Below, one piece after another: positions 43,818 to 52,666 of a DNA stretch of 64,000 bases. The position numbers were made by a program, and so were the translations under genes. The stretch's first letter is position 1, and the number at the start of each line of letters is the position of its first letter. Where the stretch lies: assembly GCF_001277255.1 (NCBI RefSeq), contig NZ_CP012264.1, positions 620,001-684,000 of the forward strand, given 5' to 3'. Under the pieces are notes generated by a model that was not told where the DNA came from, searched no databases, and saw only the letters and a list, made by a program, of their open reading frames with translations. Origin of the DNA: Cronobacter condimenti 1330 (GTDB taxonomy: Bacteria; Pseudomonadota; Gammaproteobacteria; Enterobacterales; Enterobacteriaceae).

Positions 43818-45095
43818 ATGCAAATACTAATGGGGCTGGTGGGTATGCTGGCGCTACTGCTCATTGCGGTGGCGCTCTCCAGTAACAGAAAAGCCATTAA
43901 CCTGCGAACCGTTATCGGCGCCTGGATAATTCAGGTGGCTATCGGAGCGTTGGTACTTTATGTACCGGCGGGTCGCAAGGTGCTGCTGGCGATGTCTCAG
44001 GGGGTCGCGAACGTTATTGCTTACGGCAACGACGGCATCTCGTTTCTTTTCGGCGGCCTGGTGTCGGACAAAATGTTCGAGGTCTTCGGCGGCGGCGGGT
44101 TTATCTTTGCGCTGCGCGTCCTGCCGGTTATCGTCTTTTTCTCCTCGCTGATTGCGGTGCTTTACTACTTAGGCATCATGCAACTGGTTATTCGCCTGCT
44201 GGGCGGCGCGCTGCGTAAGGTGTTGAAAACCTCACGTACCGAATCGCTCTCTGCAACGGCGAATATTTTTGTCGGCCAGACCGAAGCGCCGCTGGTGGTG
44301 CGTCCCTATATTGCGACCATGACCCGCTCCGAACTCTTCGCCGTCATGTGCGGCGGGCTGGCATCGGTCGCAGGCTCCGTCCTCGCAGGCTATGCGCAGA
44401 TGGGCGTGCCGCTAGAATATCTTATCGCCGCGTCCTTTATGGCCGCGCCAGGCGGTCTGCTGTTTGCGAAAATCATTATTCCCGAAACCGAACAGCCCAA
44501 CGACGCGCCGCATCTGGAGCGTGCAGAACACGATCCGGACCGCCCGTCGAACGTGCTGGACGCCGCGGCATCCGGCGCATCCGCAGGGATGCAGCTGGCG
44601 CTGAACGTCGGCGCAATGCTGCTGGCATTCGTCGCACTGATTGCATTACTTAACGGTATGCTCTCTGGCATCGGCGGCTGGTTTAACCATTCGGAGCTGT
44701 CGCTTCAGCTGATTCTCGGCTGGGTGTTCTCGCCGGTAGCCTGGCTTATCGGCGTGCCGTGGAATGAGTCGATGGTAGCGGGGTCGTTTATTGGTCAGAA
44801 ACTCATCATCAATGAATTCGTGGCCTACATGAACTTCGGCGAATACCTGAAGGATGACGCGGCCGTCGCAGCGGCAGGGCTTCAGGTGCTTTCGGCACAC
44901 ACCAAGGCGATTATCTCTTTCGCGCTGTGCGGATTTGCTAACCTTTCTTCTATCGCCATCCTGATCGGCGGGCTGGGCAGCATGGCGCCGACTCGTCGTC
45001 ATGAAGTCGCACAGCTCGGCCTCAAAGCCGTTGCAGCCGGCACGCTCTCGAACCTGATGAGCGCCACCATCGCCGGAGTGTTTCTGGCGCTGTAA
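43818..45095 (+). CDS. Concentrative nucleoside transporter, NupC/CNT family
   Basis: This 425-residue inner-membrane symporter has about eight to ten helices and the CNT signatures FVGQTEAPLVVRPYI, MCGGLASVAGSVLAGYA and ISFALCGFANLSSI. It should import nucleosides with H+ or Na+. It sits between yjjV and deoC, where E. coli carries yjjW and yjjI. Import next to the deo catabolic operon makes functional sense. Which CNT ortholog it is (NupC, or a NupX/PsuT type) is uncertain. A terminator follows. Confidence 0.85.
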   Translation: MQILMGLVGMLALLLIAVALSSNRKAINLRTVIGAWIIQVAIGALVLYVPAGRKVLLAMSQGVANVIAYGNDGISFLFGGLVSDKMFEVFGGGGFIFALRVLPVIVFFSSLIAVLYYLGIMQLVIRLLGGALRKVLKTSRTESLSATANIFVGQTEAPLVVRPYIATMTRSELFAVMCGGLASVAGSVLAGYAQMGVPLEYLIAASFMAAPGGLLFAKIIIPETEQPNDAPHLERAEHDPDRPSNVLDAAASGASAGMQLALNVGAMLLAFVALIALLNGMLSGIGGWFNHSELSLQLILGWVFSPVAWLIGVPWNESMVAGSFIGQKLIINEFVAYMNFGEYLKDDAAVAAAGLQVLSAHTKAIISFALCGFANLSSIAILIGGLGSMAPTRRHEVAQLGLKAVAAGTLSNLMSATIAGVFLAL

Positions 45096-45139
45096 TCTCA
45101 TGTGAAAATGTTATTATTTTCACATTTTCTGTGACACTC

Positions 45140-45165
45140 AGGCTGGCGCACTGCCAGCCTTTTTT
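45140..45165 (+). terminator. Terminator of the nucleoside transporter gene
   Basis: AGGCTGGC-GCACT-GCCAGCCT followed by TTTTT is an intrinsic terminator 44 bp after the stop. Confidence 0.88.
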
Positions 45166-45195
45166 CTTTCTGTACCGCAGCACAGGCTGTCATAA

Positions 45196-45211
45196 TGTTG
45201 TGTTAATCACA
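45196..45211 (+). promoter_or_regulatory. Upstream CRP site of deoP2
   Basis: TGTTG-N6-TCACA matches CRP in 8 of 10 core positions. Its centre is 54 bp from the second CRP site, matching the tandem CRP/CytR layout of E. coli deoP2. Confidence 0.75.
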
Positions 45212-45249
45212 TATAATGGCTGAAAGTATGCAACCATTACTTTGTAATT

Positions 45250-45265
45250 TGTGAAACAAGGCACA
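45250..45265 (+). promoter_or_regulatory. Downstream CRP site of deoP2
   Basis: TGTGA-N6-GCACA matches 9 of 10 CRP core positions. It is centred about 42 bp before the predicted start near 45300, a class II position. Confidence 0.8.
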
Positions 45266-45284
45266 AAATCATTCTGCCTGTGAG

Positions 45285-45300
45285 TGTTAGAATTTTAACA
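45285..45300 (+). promoter_or_regulatory. DeoR operator and deoP2 -10 region
   Basis: TGTTAGAATTTTAACA differs from the DeoR operator TGTTAGAATTCTAACA by one base. It overlaps a likely -10 element (TAGAAT, 45288-45293). Confidence 0.88.
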
Positions 45301-45432
45301 TTGATGGCAATGATGTGCGGTGAGACGGATCTCAGCGTGACGGCGGTAAACGCCGCTCTTCTTCATGGAACCACGACCGCTCCAACGTGTTGAGTTTCTC
45401 ATCCGAGATGCATTTTTTTGTTGGAGAAAGTT

Positions 45433-46212
45433 ATGACTGATTTAACCAAAAGCAGCCTGCGTGCGCTGCAACTGATGGACCTCACCACCCTGAATGATGA
45501 CGACACTAATGAAAAAGTGATCGCGTTATGTCATCAGGCGAAAACCCCGGCAGGCAACACCGCCGCGGTCTGCATCTACCCACGTTTTATCCCGATTGCC
45601 CGTAAGACCCTGAACGCTCAGGGGACGCCGGATATCCGTATCGCGACCGTGACCAACTTCCCGCACGGCAACGATGATATCGACATCGCGCTGGCAGAAA
45701 CCCGCGCGGCTATCGCTTACGGCGCGGACGAAGTGGACGTGGTCTTTCCGTATCGCGCGCTGATGGCGGGCAACGAGCAGGTCGGTTTTGATCTGGTGAA
45801 AGCCTGTAAAGATGCCTGCGCGGCGGCGAACGTGCTGCTGAAAGTCATCATCGAAACCGGCGAGCTGAAAGAAGAGGCGCTGATTCGTAAAGCCTCGGAA
45901 ATCGCCATTAAAGCGGGTGCCGATTTCATCAAAACCTCTACCGGTAAAGTGCCGGTGAACGCTACGCCGGAAAGCGCGCGCATCATGCTGGAAGTCATCC
46001 GCGATATGGGTGTGGCGAAAACCGTGGGCTTCAAACCGGCAGGCGGCGTACGTACCGCAGAAGACGCCGCCAAATACCTGGCCGTAGCGGATGAACTGCT
46101 GGGGGCCGACTGGGCCGATTCTCGTCACTACCGCTTTGGCGCCTCAAGCCTTCTGGCAAGCCTCCTTCAGGCACTCGGCCACGGCGACGGCAAGAGCGCC
46201 AGCTGCTATTAA
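45433..46212 (+). CDS. deoC: Deoxyribose-phosphate aldolase
   Basis: This 259-residue class I aldolase splits deoxyribose-5-phosphate into acetaldehyde and glyceraldehyde-3-phosphate. The Schiff-base Lys is in VLLKVIIETG (about residue 167), and the second active-site Lys in DFIKTSTGK / TVGFKPAGG (about 201). It matches E. coli DeoC in length. The ATG at 45433 has GGAGAAAG upstream. It is the first gene of deoCABD. Confidence 0.96.
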   Translation: MTDLTKSSLRALQLMDLTTLNDDDTNEKVIALCHQAKTPAGNTAAVCIYPRFIPIARKTLNAQGTPDIRIATVTNFPHGNDDIDIALAETRAAIAYGADEVDVVFPYRALMAGNEQVGFDLVKACKDACAAANVLLKVIIETGELKEEALIRKASEIAIKAGADFIKTSTGKVPVNATPESARIMLEVIRDMGVAKTVGFKPAGGVRTAEDAAKYLAVADELLGADWADSRHYRFGASSLLASLLQALGHGDGKSASCY

Positions 46213-46260
46213 ATTGCCCTGCGCCTGACCGCGTTTGCTGGTCGGGCTGCCAGGATTTCC

Positions 46261-46283
46261 GGCGGGTCACTGCGCGACCCGCC
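46261..46283 (+). other. Intercistronic hairpin deoC-deoA
   Basis: GGCGGGTC, a 7-base loop, then GACCCGCC forms a strong stem without a T run. It likely stabilises the deoC part of the mRNA. Confidence 0.55.
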
Positions 46284-46312
46284 CTCATTCACCCTAATCC
46301 ACGGGGGTTACC

Positions 46313-47635
46313 GTGTTCCTCGCTCAGGAAATTATTCGTAAAAAACGCGACGGCCACGCGCTCAGCGACGAAGAGATTCGCTTTTTTATTAACGGCATTC
46401 GCGACAACACCGTTTCCGAAGGACAGATCGCCGCGCTGGCGATGACGATTTTCTTTCACGATATGACGATGCCCGAGCGAGTCTCGCTGACGATGGCGAT
46501 GCGCGATTCCGGCACCGTGCTGGACTGGAAAAGCCTGAACCTGAACGGTCCGGTCGTGGATAAACACTCCACGGGCGGCGTAGGCGACGTGACCTCGCTG
46601 ATGCTCGGCCCGATGGTAGCGGCTTGCGGCGGTTATATTCCGATGATCTCCGGGCGCGGGCTGGGCCACACCGGCGGCACGCTCGATAAACTTGAAGCGA
46701 TTCCGGGGTTTGATATTTTCCCGGACGACAATCGCTTTCGCGACATTATTAAAAACACAGGCGTCGCTATTATCGGCCAGACCAATTCGCTGGCGCCTGC
46801 GGATAAACGTTTTTACGCCACGCGCGATATCACGGCGACGGTTGATTCCATTCCGCTTATCACGGCCTCGATCCTCGCCAAAAAACTGGCGGAAGGGCTG
46901 GATGCGCTGGTGATGGACGTGAAGGTAGGCAGCGGGGCGTTTATGCCGACTTACGCGCTTTCTGAAGAACTCGCCCAGGCGATTGTCGGCGTGGCGAACG
47001 GGGCGGGCGTGCGCACCACGGCGCTGCTGACCGACATGAATGAAGTGCTGGCCTCCAGCGCCGGCAACGCGGTAGAAGTGCGCGAAGCAGTGCAATTCCT
47101 GACGGGCGATTATCGCAACCCGCGTCTGCTGGACGTCACAATGGCGCTCTGCGTCGAGATGCTGCTTTCCGGCGGGCTTGCCAAAGACGACGCCGAAGCG
47201 CGCGCTAAACTGCAGGCCGTACTGGATAACGGCAAAGCGGCAGAAGTATTTGGCCGCATGGTGGCAGCGCAAAGCGGCCCGACGGATTTTGTCGAGCATT
47301 ACGACCGGTATTTGCCTGCCGCGACGCTCAGCAAGGCGGTGTATGCCGACCGCGCCGGTTTTATCACTGAAATGGACACCCGTGCATTGGGTATGGCGGT
47401 GGTTTCTATGGGCGGCGGCCGCCGTCAGGCATCCGACACCATCGACTACAGCGTCGGCCTGACCGATATGGCGCGCCTTGGAGAACAGGTCGACGGCGAA
47501 CGCCCGCTGGCGGTTATCCACGCGAAGAGCGAGGCAAGCTGGCAGGAAGCGGCAGCTGCAGTGAAAGCGGCCATTAAAGTTGACGACACGGCGGCGAAAG
47601 CGTCACCGGTTGTCTATCGCAGAATCAGCCAATAA
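46313..47635 (+). CDS. deoA: Thymidine phosphorylase
   Basis: This 440-residue enzyme converts thymidine plus phosphate to thymine and deoxyribose-1-phosphate. The family signature is SGRGLGHTGGTLDKLE (about 113-128), with phosphate-site KHSTGGVGD (about 84-92). The start is GTG at 46313, as supported by alignment with E. coli DeoA (440 residues). An ACGGGGG ribosome binding site is upstream. Confidence 0.96.
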   Translation: MFLAQEIIRKKRDGHALSDEEIRFFINGIRDNTVSEGQIAALAMTIFFHDMTMPERVSLTMAMRDSGTVLDWKSLNLNGPVVDKHSTGGVGDVTSLMLGPMVAACGGYIPMISGRGLGHTGGTLDKLEAIPGFDIFPDDNRFRDIIKNTGVAIIGQTNSLAPADKRFYATRDITATVDSIPLITASILAKKLAEGLDALVMDVKVGSGAFMPTYALSEELAQAIVGVANGAGVRTTALLTDMNEVLASSAGNAVEVREAVQFLTGDYRNPRLLDVTMALCVEMLLSGGLAKDDAEARAKLQAVLDNGKAAEVFGRMVAAQSGPTDFVEHYDRYLPAATLSKAVYADRAGFITEMDTRALGMAVVSMGGGRRQASDTIDYSVGLTDMARLGEQVDGERPLAVIHAKSEASWQEAAAAVKAAIKVDDTAAKASPVVYRRISQ

Positions 47636-47687
47636 GTGGCATACTGATCTGATCACTTTTTTACAGCGCAAAAGGTACGGAGAAAAT

Positions 47688-48911
47688 ATGAAACGTGCAT
47701 TTATTATGGTGCTGGACTCCTTTGGTATTGGCGCAACGGAAGACGCGGAACGCTTCGGCGACGCGGGTTCTGACACCCTCGGCCACATCGCCGAGGCCTG
47801 CGCCAAAGGTGAAGCGGACACTGGCCGTAAAGGCCCTCTGCATCTGCCGAATCTGACGAAGCTGGGCCTTGCGAAGGCGCATGAAGGCGCCACTGGCTTT
47901 ATTCCTGCCGGGATGGACGGCAATGCGGAAATCACTGGCGCGTACGCCTGGGCGCACGAGCTCTCTTCCGGTAAAGATACGCCGTCAGGCCACTGGGAAA
48001 TCGCAGGTGTGCCGGTTCTGTTCGACTGGGGCTATTTCACCGACGAGAAAAACAGCTTCCCGCAGGAGCTGCTCGATAAACTGGTGGAACGCGCGAACCT
48101 GCCGGGCTATCTCGGTAACTGCCACTCCTCCGGTACGGTCATTCTGGATGAACTGGGCGAAGAGCATATGAAAACCGGCAAGCCGATTTTCTATACCTCT
48201 GCGGACTCCGTATTCCAGATAGCCTGCCACGAAGAGACGTTCGGCCTGGACAGACTCTATGAGCTGTGCGAGATCGCGCGTGAAGAGCTGACCGAAGGCG
48301 GCTATAACATCGGCCGTGTGATTGCGCGTCCGTTTGTGGGCGACAAAGCGGGCAACTTCCAGCGCACCGGCAACCGTCACGATCTGGCGGTTGAACCGCC
48401 GTCACCGGTCGTGCTGAAAAAACTGGTGGACGAGAAGGGCGGTCATGTTGTTTCTGTCGGTAAAATCGCGGACATCTACGCCAACATGGGCATCACCAAA
48501 AAAGTGAAAGCCACCGGGCTGGATGCGCTGTTTGATGCCACCATCAAAGAGATGAAAGAAGCAGGCGACAACACGATAGTCTTTACCAATTTCGTCGACT
48601 TTGACTCCTCGTGGGGCCATCGCCGCGACGTGGCAGGCTATGCGGGCGGCCTTGAGCTGTTCGACCGCCGCATGCCGGAACTGCTGGAGCTGGTAGGCGA
48701 AGATGACATTATTATCTTCACCGCTGACCACGGCTGCGACCCGACCTGGAAAGGCACCGACCACACCCGTGAACACATTCCGGTTCTGGTCTACGGCCCG
48801 AAAGTGAAACCGGGCTCGCTTGGCCATCGCGAGACGTTCGCCGATATCGGTCAGACCGTTGCCAAATATTTTGGCCTGTCTGATATGGAATACGGCAAGG
48901 CGATGTTCTGA
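47688..48911 (+). CDS. deoB: Phosphopentomutase
   Basis: This 407-residue alkaline-phosphatase-fold mutase interconverts (deoxy)ribose-1-phosphate and -5-phosphate, feeding DeoC. Metal-binding motifs are VLDSFGIG (residues 8-15) and FTADHGCDPTW (about 341-351). The phosphorylated Thr is in SSGKDTPSGHWEI (about residue 97). The ATG at 47688 has ACGGAG upstream and matches E. coli. Confidence 0.96.
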   Translation: MKRAFIMVLDSFGIGATEDAERFGDAGSDTLGHIAEACAKGEADTGRKGPLHLPNLTKLGLAKAHEGATGFIPAGMDGNAEITGAYAWAHELSSGKDTPSGHWEIAGVPVLFDWGYFTDEKNSFPQELLDKLVERANLPGYLGNCHSSGTVILDELGEEHMKTGKPIFYTSADSVFQIACHEETFGLDRLYELCEIAREELTEGGYNIGRVIARPFVGDKAGNFQRTGNRHDLAVEPPSPVVLKKLVDEKGGHVVSVGKIADIYANMGITKKVKATGLDALFDATIKEMKEAGDNTIVFTNFVDFDSSWGHRRDVAGYAGGLELFDRRMPELLELVGEDDIIIFTADHGCDPTWKGTDHTREHIPVLVYGPKVKPGSLGHRETFADIGQTVAKYFGLSDMEYGKAMF

Positions 48912-48914
48912 TCC

Positions 48915-48969
48915 CCTTACCGGCTGGCGGCGGCGTTTTATCGGCCTGTAATACCGCAGGCCGGTAAGG
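48915..48969. repeat. REP-like palindromic element between deoB and deoD
   Basis: Outer arms CCTTACCGGC (48915-48924) and GCCGGTAAGG (48960-48969) are perfectly complementary. An inner hairpin uses CGGCCTG and CAGGCCG. The composition and position are typical of an enterobacterial REP/BIME element in the 3' region of a gene. Confidence 0.7.
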
Positions 48970-49017
48970 TTCGCGCCACCGGGCAAAATAACAAATTAAA
49001 ATTAAAAGGAACTGAAA

Positions 49018-49737
49018 ATGGCAACCCCACATATTAACGCCGAGATGGGTGATTTCGCGGACGTCGTGCTGATGCCGGGCGACCCGCTGCGTGCGAAGCA
49101 TATTGCAGAAACTTTCCTGGAAGACGTGCGCGAAGTAAACAACGTGCGCGGCATGCTGGGTTTCACCGGTACCTATAAAGGCCGTAAAATTTCCGTGATG
49201 GGCCACGGCATGGGTATCCCGTCCTGCTCCATCTACACCAAAGAGCTGATCACCGATTTTGGCGTGAAAAAAATCATCCGCGTGGGCTCCTGCGGCGCGG
49301 TACGTGCGGACGTTAAGCTTCGCGACGTGGTGATTGGTATGGGCGCGTGCACAGACTCTAAAGTGAACCGTCTGCGCTTTAAAGATCACGATTTCGCGGC
49401 TATCGCAGATTTCGACATGGTGCGTAACGCGGTTGACGCCGCCAAAGCGCTGGGCGTTGAAGCACGCGTCGGCAACATTTTCTCCGCTGATCTGTTCTAC
49501 ACGCCGGACCCGTCTATGTTTGACGTGATGGAAAAATACGGCATCCTGGGCGTAGAGATGGAAGCGGCAGGGATCTACGGCGTGGCAGCAGAGTTTGGCG
49601 CAAAAGCGCTGACCATCTGCACCGTGTCTGACCATATCCGCACCCACGAGCAGACCACGGCGGCAGAGCGCCAGACCACGTTTAACGACATGATCAAGAT
49701 TGCCCTGGAATCCGTATTGCTGGGCGATAAAGCGTAA
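49018..49737 (+). CDS. deoD: Purine nucleoside phosphorylase
   Basis: This 239-residue hexameric phosphorolytic enzyme releases purine bases from nucleosides. Phosphate-site motifs GDPLRAK (about 20-26) and VGSCGAVR (about 87-94), and the EMEAAG nucleoside site (about 181), are conserved. It matches E. coli DeoD (239 residues). It ends the deo operon. Confidence 0.97.
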   Translation: MATPHINAEMGDFADVVLMPGDPLRAKHIAETFLEDVREVNNVRGMLGFTGTYKGRKISVMGHGMGIPSCSIYTKELITDFGVKKIIRVGSCGAVRADVKLRDVVIGMGACTDSKVNRLRFKDHDFAAIADFDMVRNAVDAAKALGVEARVGNIFSADLFYTPDPSMFDVMEKYGILGVEMEAAGIYGVAAEFGAKALTICTVSDHIRTHEQTTAAERQTTFNDMIKIALESVLLGDKA

Positions 49738-49764
49738 GTTTCTCGCTAAGATAAAGTGGAAAGA

Positions 49765-49789
49765 AAAGGGCGCTGCGGCGCCCTTTTTT
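49765..49789 (+). terminator. Terminator of the deo operon
   Basis: GGGCGC-TGCG-GCGCCC flanked by AAA and TTTTTT forms a classic intrinsic terminator 28 bp after deoD. Confidence 0.92.
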
Positions 49790-49849
49790 ATTGGCTTGAG
49801 ACAGGATCCTCTCTCTTTCAGGGTGAGGGCAGGGGTGAGGATTCAATAC

Positions 49850-50866
49850 TTACCGCACCGCCTGTGACATCCACTCGCCCACGTCATGAAGCTCTGCCTC
49901 ATGCGCCGGAAAATCCACCACCAGCGCCTCGCAGGTTTGCTTCAGCACATCGGCCTGATAGACACACCCCTGCAACCGGCTCGCCAGCGCCTCCAGCGGG
50001 GCGGGGTTGAGGCTATCGGTAAAAAGCTGCGTACGGGTGATATGCCCTTTTTCCACGTCGAAATGCAGCTCCACGCCCCCCCAGACAAAACGCTCGTCCA
50101 GCTGGTGCGTAAACGCAGGTGCCTGACCGAAATTCCACGCCCAGCTACTCTGGCGGGCAAAGGTCTCGGCAAAGCCTGGCAAATCCGGGAAGGCATCCGG
50201 CGATATCACCTCGGCAGACACACGCTCACCGTAATAAGCAAAAAACGCCTCCATGACCGCCTCGCATACCTGCGCGTGCGTAATGCCCGGCTTCAAATCA
50301 TTAAGATTGGCGACGCGTCCGCGCACGGAAGTGATCCCCTTCGCCTGAAGCTTTTTCTTATCCGGATTCAGGTAATTCGCAAGACGGCTTAAATCGGCGT
50401 TCAGCAACAGCGTTCCGTGGTGAAAGCCGCGATCCACGGTCTCGCGGTACGCCGAGCCGGAGATTTTGCGCGGCCCTTCGGCGGTCTCCGCCACCAGATC
50501 GTTACGCCCGGAGGCCGACGCCGGAATACCAAGTTGCGCCAGCGCGTTAATCACAATCGTTGTGGAAACGCTTTTATCGTATTCCGGTTTGCCAGCCATA
50601 AAGGTAAAGCAGGTATTGCCGAGATCGTGGAAAACCGCGCCGCCGCCGCTGCTACGCCGCGCGAGACGGACGTTATCTTCCTCCATCCGGCGTGTATTGC
50701 ACTCTTTCCATGGATTCTGCGCGCGCCCAATGACGACGGTATCGGCGTTGCGCCAGAGGAACAGTACGCGCTGGGTGGCGGGCATCTGGCGGAAGATGCA
50801 CTCTTCCACCGCCAGGTTAAACCAGGGATCGTAAGAATCGGAAATGAGCAGGCGTAAAGAGGACAC
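49850..50866 (-). CDS. lplA: Lipoate-protein ligase A
   Basis: This 338-residue enzyme activates lipoate with ATP and joins it to lipoyl domains. The lipoyl-AMP site motif RRSSGGGAVFHDLGN lies at about 69-83, with the catalytic Lys in GPRKISGSAYR (about 133). A C-terminal accessory domain is present. It matches E. coli LplA (338 residues). It is convergent with deo. Confidence 0.96.
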   Translation of the reverse strand: MSSLRLLISDSYDPWFNLAVEECIFRQMPATQRVLFLWRNADTVVIGRAQNPWKECNTRRMEEDNVRLARRSSGGGAVFHDLGNTCFTFMAGKPEYDKSVSTTIVINALAQLGIPASASGRNDLVAETAEGPRKISGSAYRETVDRGFHHGTLLLNADLSRLANYLNPDKKKLQAKGITSVRGRVANLNDLKPGITHAQVCEAVMEAFFAYYGERVSAEVISPDAFPDLPGFAETFARQSSWAWNFGQAPAFTHQLDERFVWGGVELHFDVEKGHITRTQLFTDSLNPAPLEALASRLQGCVYQADVLKQTCEALVVDFPAHEAELHDVGEWMSQAVR

Positions 50867-50914
50867 AGGCGTTTTCCCTTAAGCAAGTAAGAACGCCCAT
50901 TATATCATGAGGCC

Positions 50915-51577
50915 TCAGGCGCGTTTGTCGTCCGCAGGCGTCTCAGGTTCGCTCTCTTCTTCCGGCACTGATTTGCTGGCGGTCAGCAAAAACGGCGACT
51001 GCTGCCAGCGGGTACGTTTACCCTGCAATAGCGTACGCGTCAGGACAATACCGATGGCGAGCGCCAGCAACATCATCAGGCGCAAAATATTGGTGGTGTT
51101 GTCCACCTGACGCGCCTCCGTTGGCAGGCTATGCGTATCCAGCGTGAGCCGCAAATAGCCGATAGGGCCGCTTTTATCCTGCACCGGCTGAACGATTTGT
51201 TCGTTAAAATAGCTGCCCGCTTTTTTACCGTCGAGCGCGAGCCTGTCACGCACATCGACACTCTCCCCCGCGCGGGCGATAAGGTCGCCCTGCTGGTCAT
51301 AGACGCTGGCATCCAGAATGCGGCTCTCTTCGGTCAACTGGCGCAAAATGACGCCGACGCGTTTCTCATCCGGATTTTCGCCTTTGATAAGCGGCGCGAC
51401 GCTGTAGCTCACCTGGCGAGCCAGCGTGCGGGCAAGCTCTTCCATCTGGATATTGCGCGACTGCTGATGGCTTTGGCTAAACCAGGATGCGCCCTGCATC
51501 AGTGCCACCAGCAATGCCAGACAGATGAGTACAATCACTGCGCGATGCAGCCGAAATTTGAGTTTTGCCCGGGCCAT
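50915..51577 (-). CDS. ytjB: YtjB (Smp), membrane protein with periplasmic virulence-factor domain
   Basis: This 220-residue inner-membrane protein has TM1 at about 11-31 and TM2 at about 160-180. A periplasmic sensor-like loop between them contains RILDASVYDQQGDLIARAGESVDVRDRL. The C-terminus is short and Glu/Pro-rich. It is similar to E. coli Smp/YtjB (214 residues), with no defined function. It is divergent from serB and upstream of lplA on the same strand. Confidence 0.9.
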   Translation of the reverse strand: MARAKLKFRLHRAVIVLICLALLVALMQGASWFSQSHQQSRNIQMEELARTLARQVSYSVAPLIKGENPDEKRVGVILRQLTEESRILDASVYDQQGDLIARAGESVDVRDRLALDGKKAGSYFNEQIVQPVQDKSGPIGYLRLTLDTHSLPTEARQVDNTTNILRLMMLLALAIGIVLTRTLLQGKRTRWQQSPFLLTASKSVPEEESEPETPADDKRA

Positions 51578-51683
51578 AAAGTACCTGCTTAAATTTTGAA
51601 GCTTAATGTTGCCAGAAGCGCCGCAGACAAGGTAGCCTCATGCGTTGTTTTGTCCCGCCCCGATACTATTTACAGGAGCCTGA

Positions 51684-52655
51684 ATGCCAAACAGTCTTAC
51701 CTGGTGCGACCTGCCGAACGAGGTTTCTCTCTGGCCAGGATTGCCCCTTTCTTTAAGCGGTGATGAAGTGATGCCGCTGGATTATCACGCTGGCCAAAGC
51801 GGCTGGCTCCTGTACGGACGGGGTTTAAATAAGCAAAATCTGACCCAATATCAGCATAAGCTCGGCGCGGCGATGGTTATCGTTAACGCGTGGTGTGTGG
51901 AAGATTATCAGGTGATCCGTCTGGCCGGGTCGCTGACGCCGCGCGCGACGCGTCTGGCGCATGACTCCGGCCTTGATGTCGCGCCGCTTGGCAAAATCCC
52001 GCATCTGAAAACGCCCGGCCTGCTGGTGATGGACATGGATTCCACCGCTATCCAGATTGAATGTATCGATGAAATTGCAAAGCTTGCCGGAACCGGCGAC
52101 GAAGTGGCTGAGGTCACCGAGCGCGCCATGCGCGGCGAGCTGGATTTCACGGCGAGCCTGAAAGCGCGCGTTGGCACGCTAAAAGGCGCAGACGCCGATA
52201 TTCTGCGCCAGGTACGCGACGTGCTGCCGCTGATGCCGGGCCTGACCTCGCTGGTGCTGAAACTGCACGCGTTGGGCTGGAAAGTGGCGATTGCCTCCGG
52301 CGGCTTTACGTTCTTCGCGCAATATTTGCAGGAGAAACTGCATCTGGATGACGTGGTCGCAAACGCGCTGACGGTAGAAGACGGCAAGCTCACCGGTGAG
52401 GTGAACGGGCAAATCGTCGACGCCCAGTTCAAGGCGCAGACTCTGCAACGGCTCGCGGAAAAATATGCGATTCCGACGGGCCAGACTGTGGCGATTGGCG
52501 ATGGCGCGAACGACCTGCCGATGATCCAGACGGCGGGGCTTGGCATTGCTTACCACGCCAAACCGAAAGTTAATGAAAAGACGGAAATCACTATCCGTCA
52601 CGCTGACCTGATGGGGGTTTTCTGTATCCTTTCCGGCAGCCTGAACCAGAAATAA
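51684..52655 (+). CDS. serB: Phosphoserine phosphatase
   Basis: This 323-residue enzyme makes the last step of serine synthesis. An N-terminal ACT-like domain reaches about residue 100, then HAD motifs follow: DMDSTAIQIECIDE (about 117-130), ASGGFTFF (about 204-211) and GDGANDLPM (about 272-280). It matches E. coli SerB (322 residues). It is 11 bp ahead of radA. Confidence 0.96.
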   Translation: MPNSLTWCDLPNEVSLWPGLPLSLSGDEVMPLDYHAGQSGWLLYGRGLNKQNLTQYQHKLGAAMVIVNAWCVEDYQVIRLAGSLTPRATRLAHDSGLDVAPLGKIPHLKTPGLLVMDMDSTAIQIECIDEIAKLAGTGDEVAEVTERAMRGELDFTASLKARVGTLKGADADILRQVRDVLPLMPGLTSLVLKLHALGWKVAIASGGFTFFAQYLQEKLHLDDVVANALTVEDGKLTGEVNGQIVDAQFKAQTLQRLAEKYAIPTGQTVAIGDGANDLPMIQTAGLGIAYHAKPKVNEKTEITIRHADLMGVFCILSGSLNQK

Positions 52656-52666
52656 AGAGGTAAAAG

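Noticed and set aside
46289..47521. A 410-codon antisense frame over deoA
   Set aside because: Opposite a conserved enzyme; low-complexity basic composition.
49790..49849. Sequence rich in CAGGGTGAGGGCAGGGGTGAGG as a mobile element end
   Set aside because: Too short, with no inverted repeats or transposase; it is probably a common intergenic remnant.
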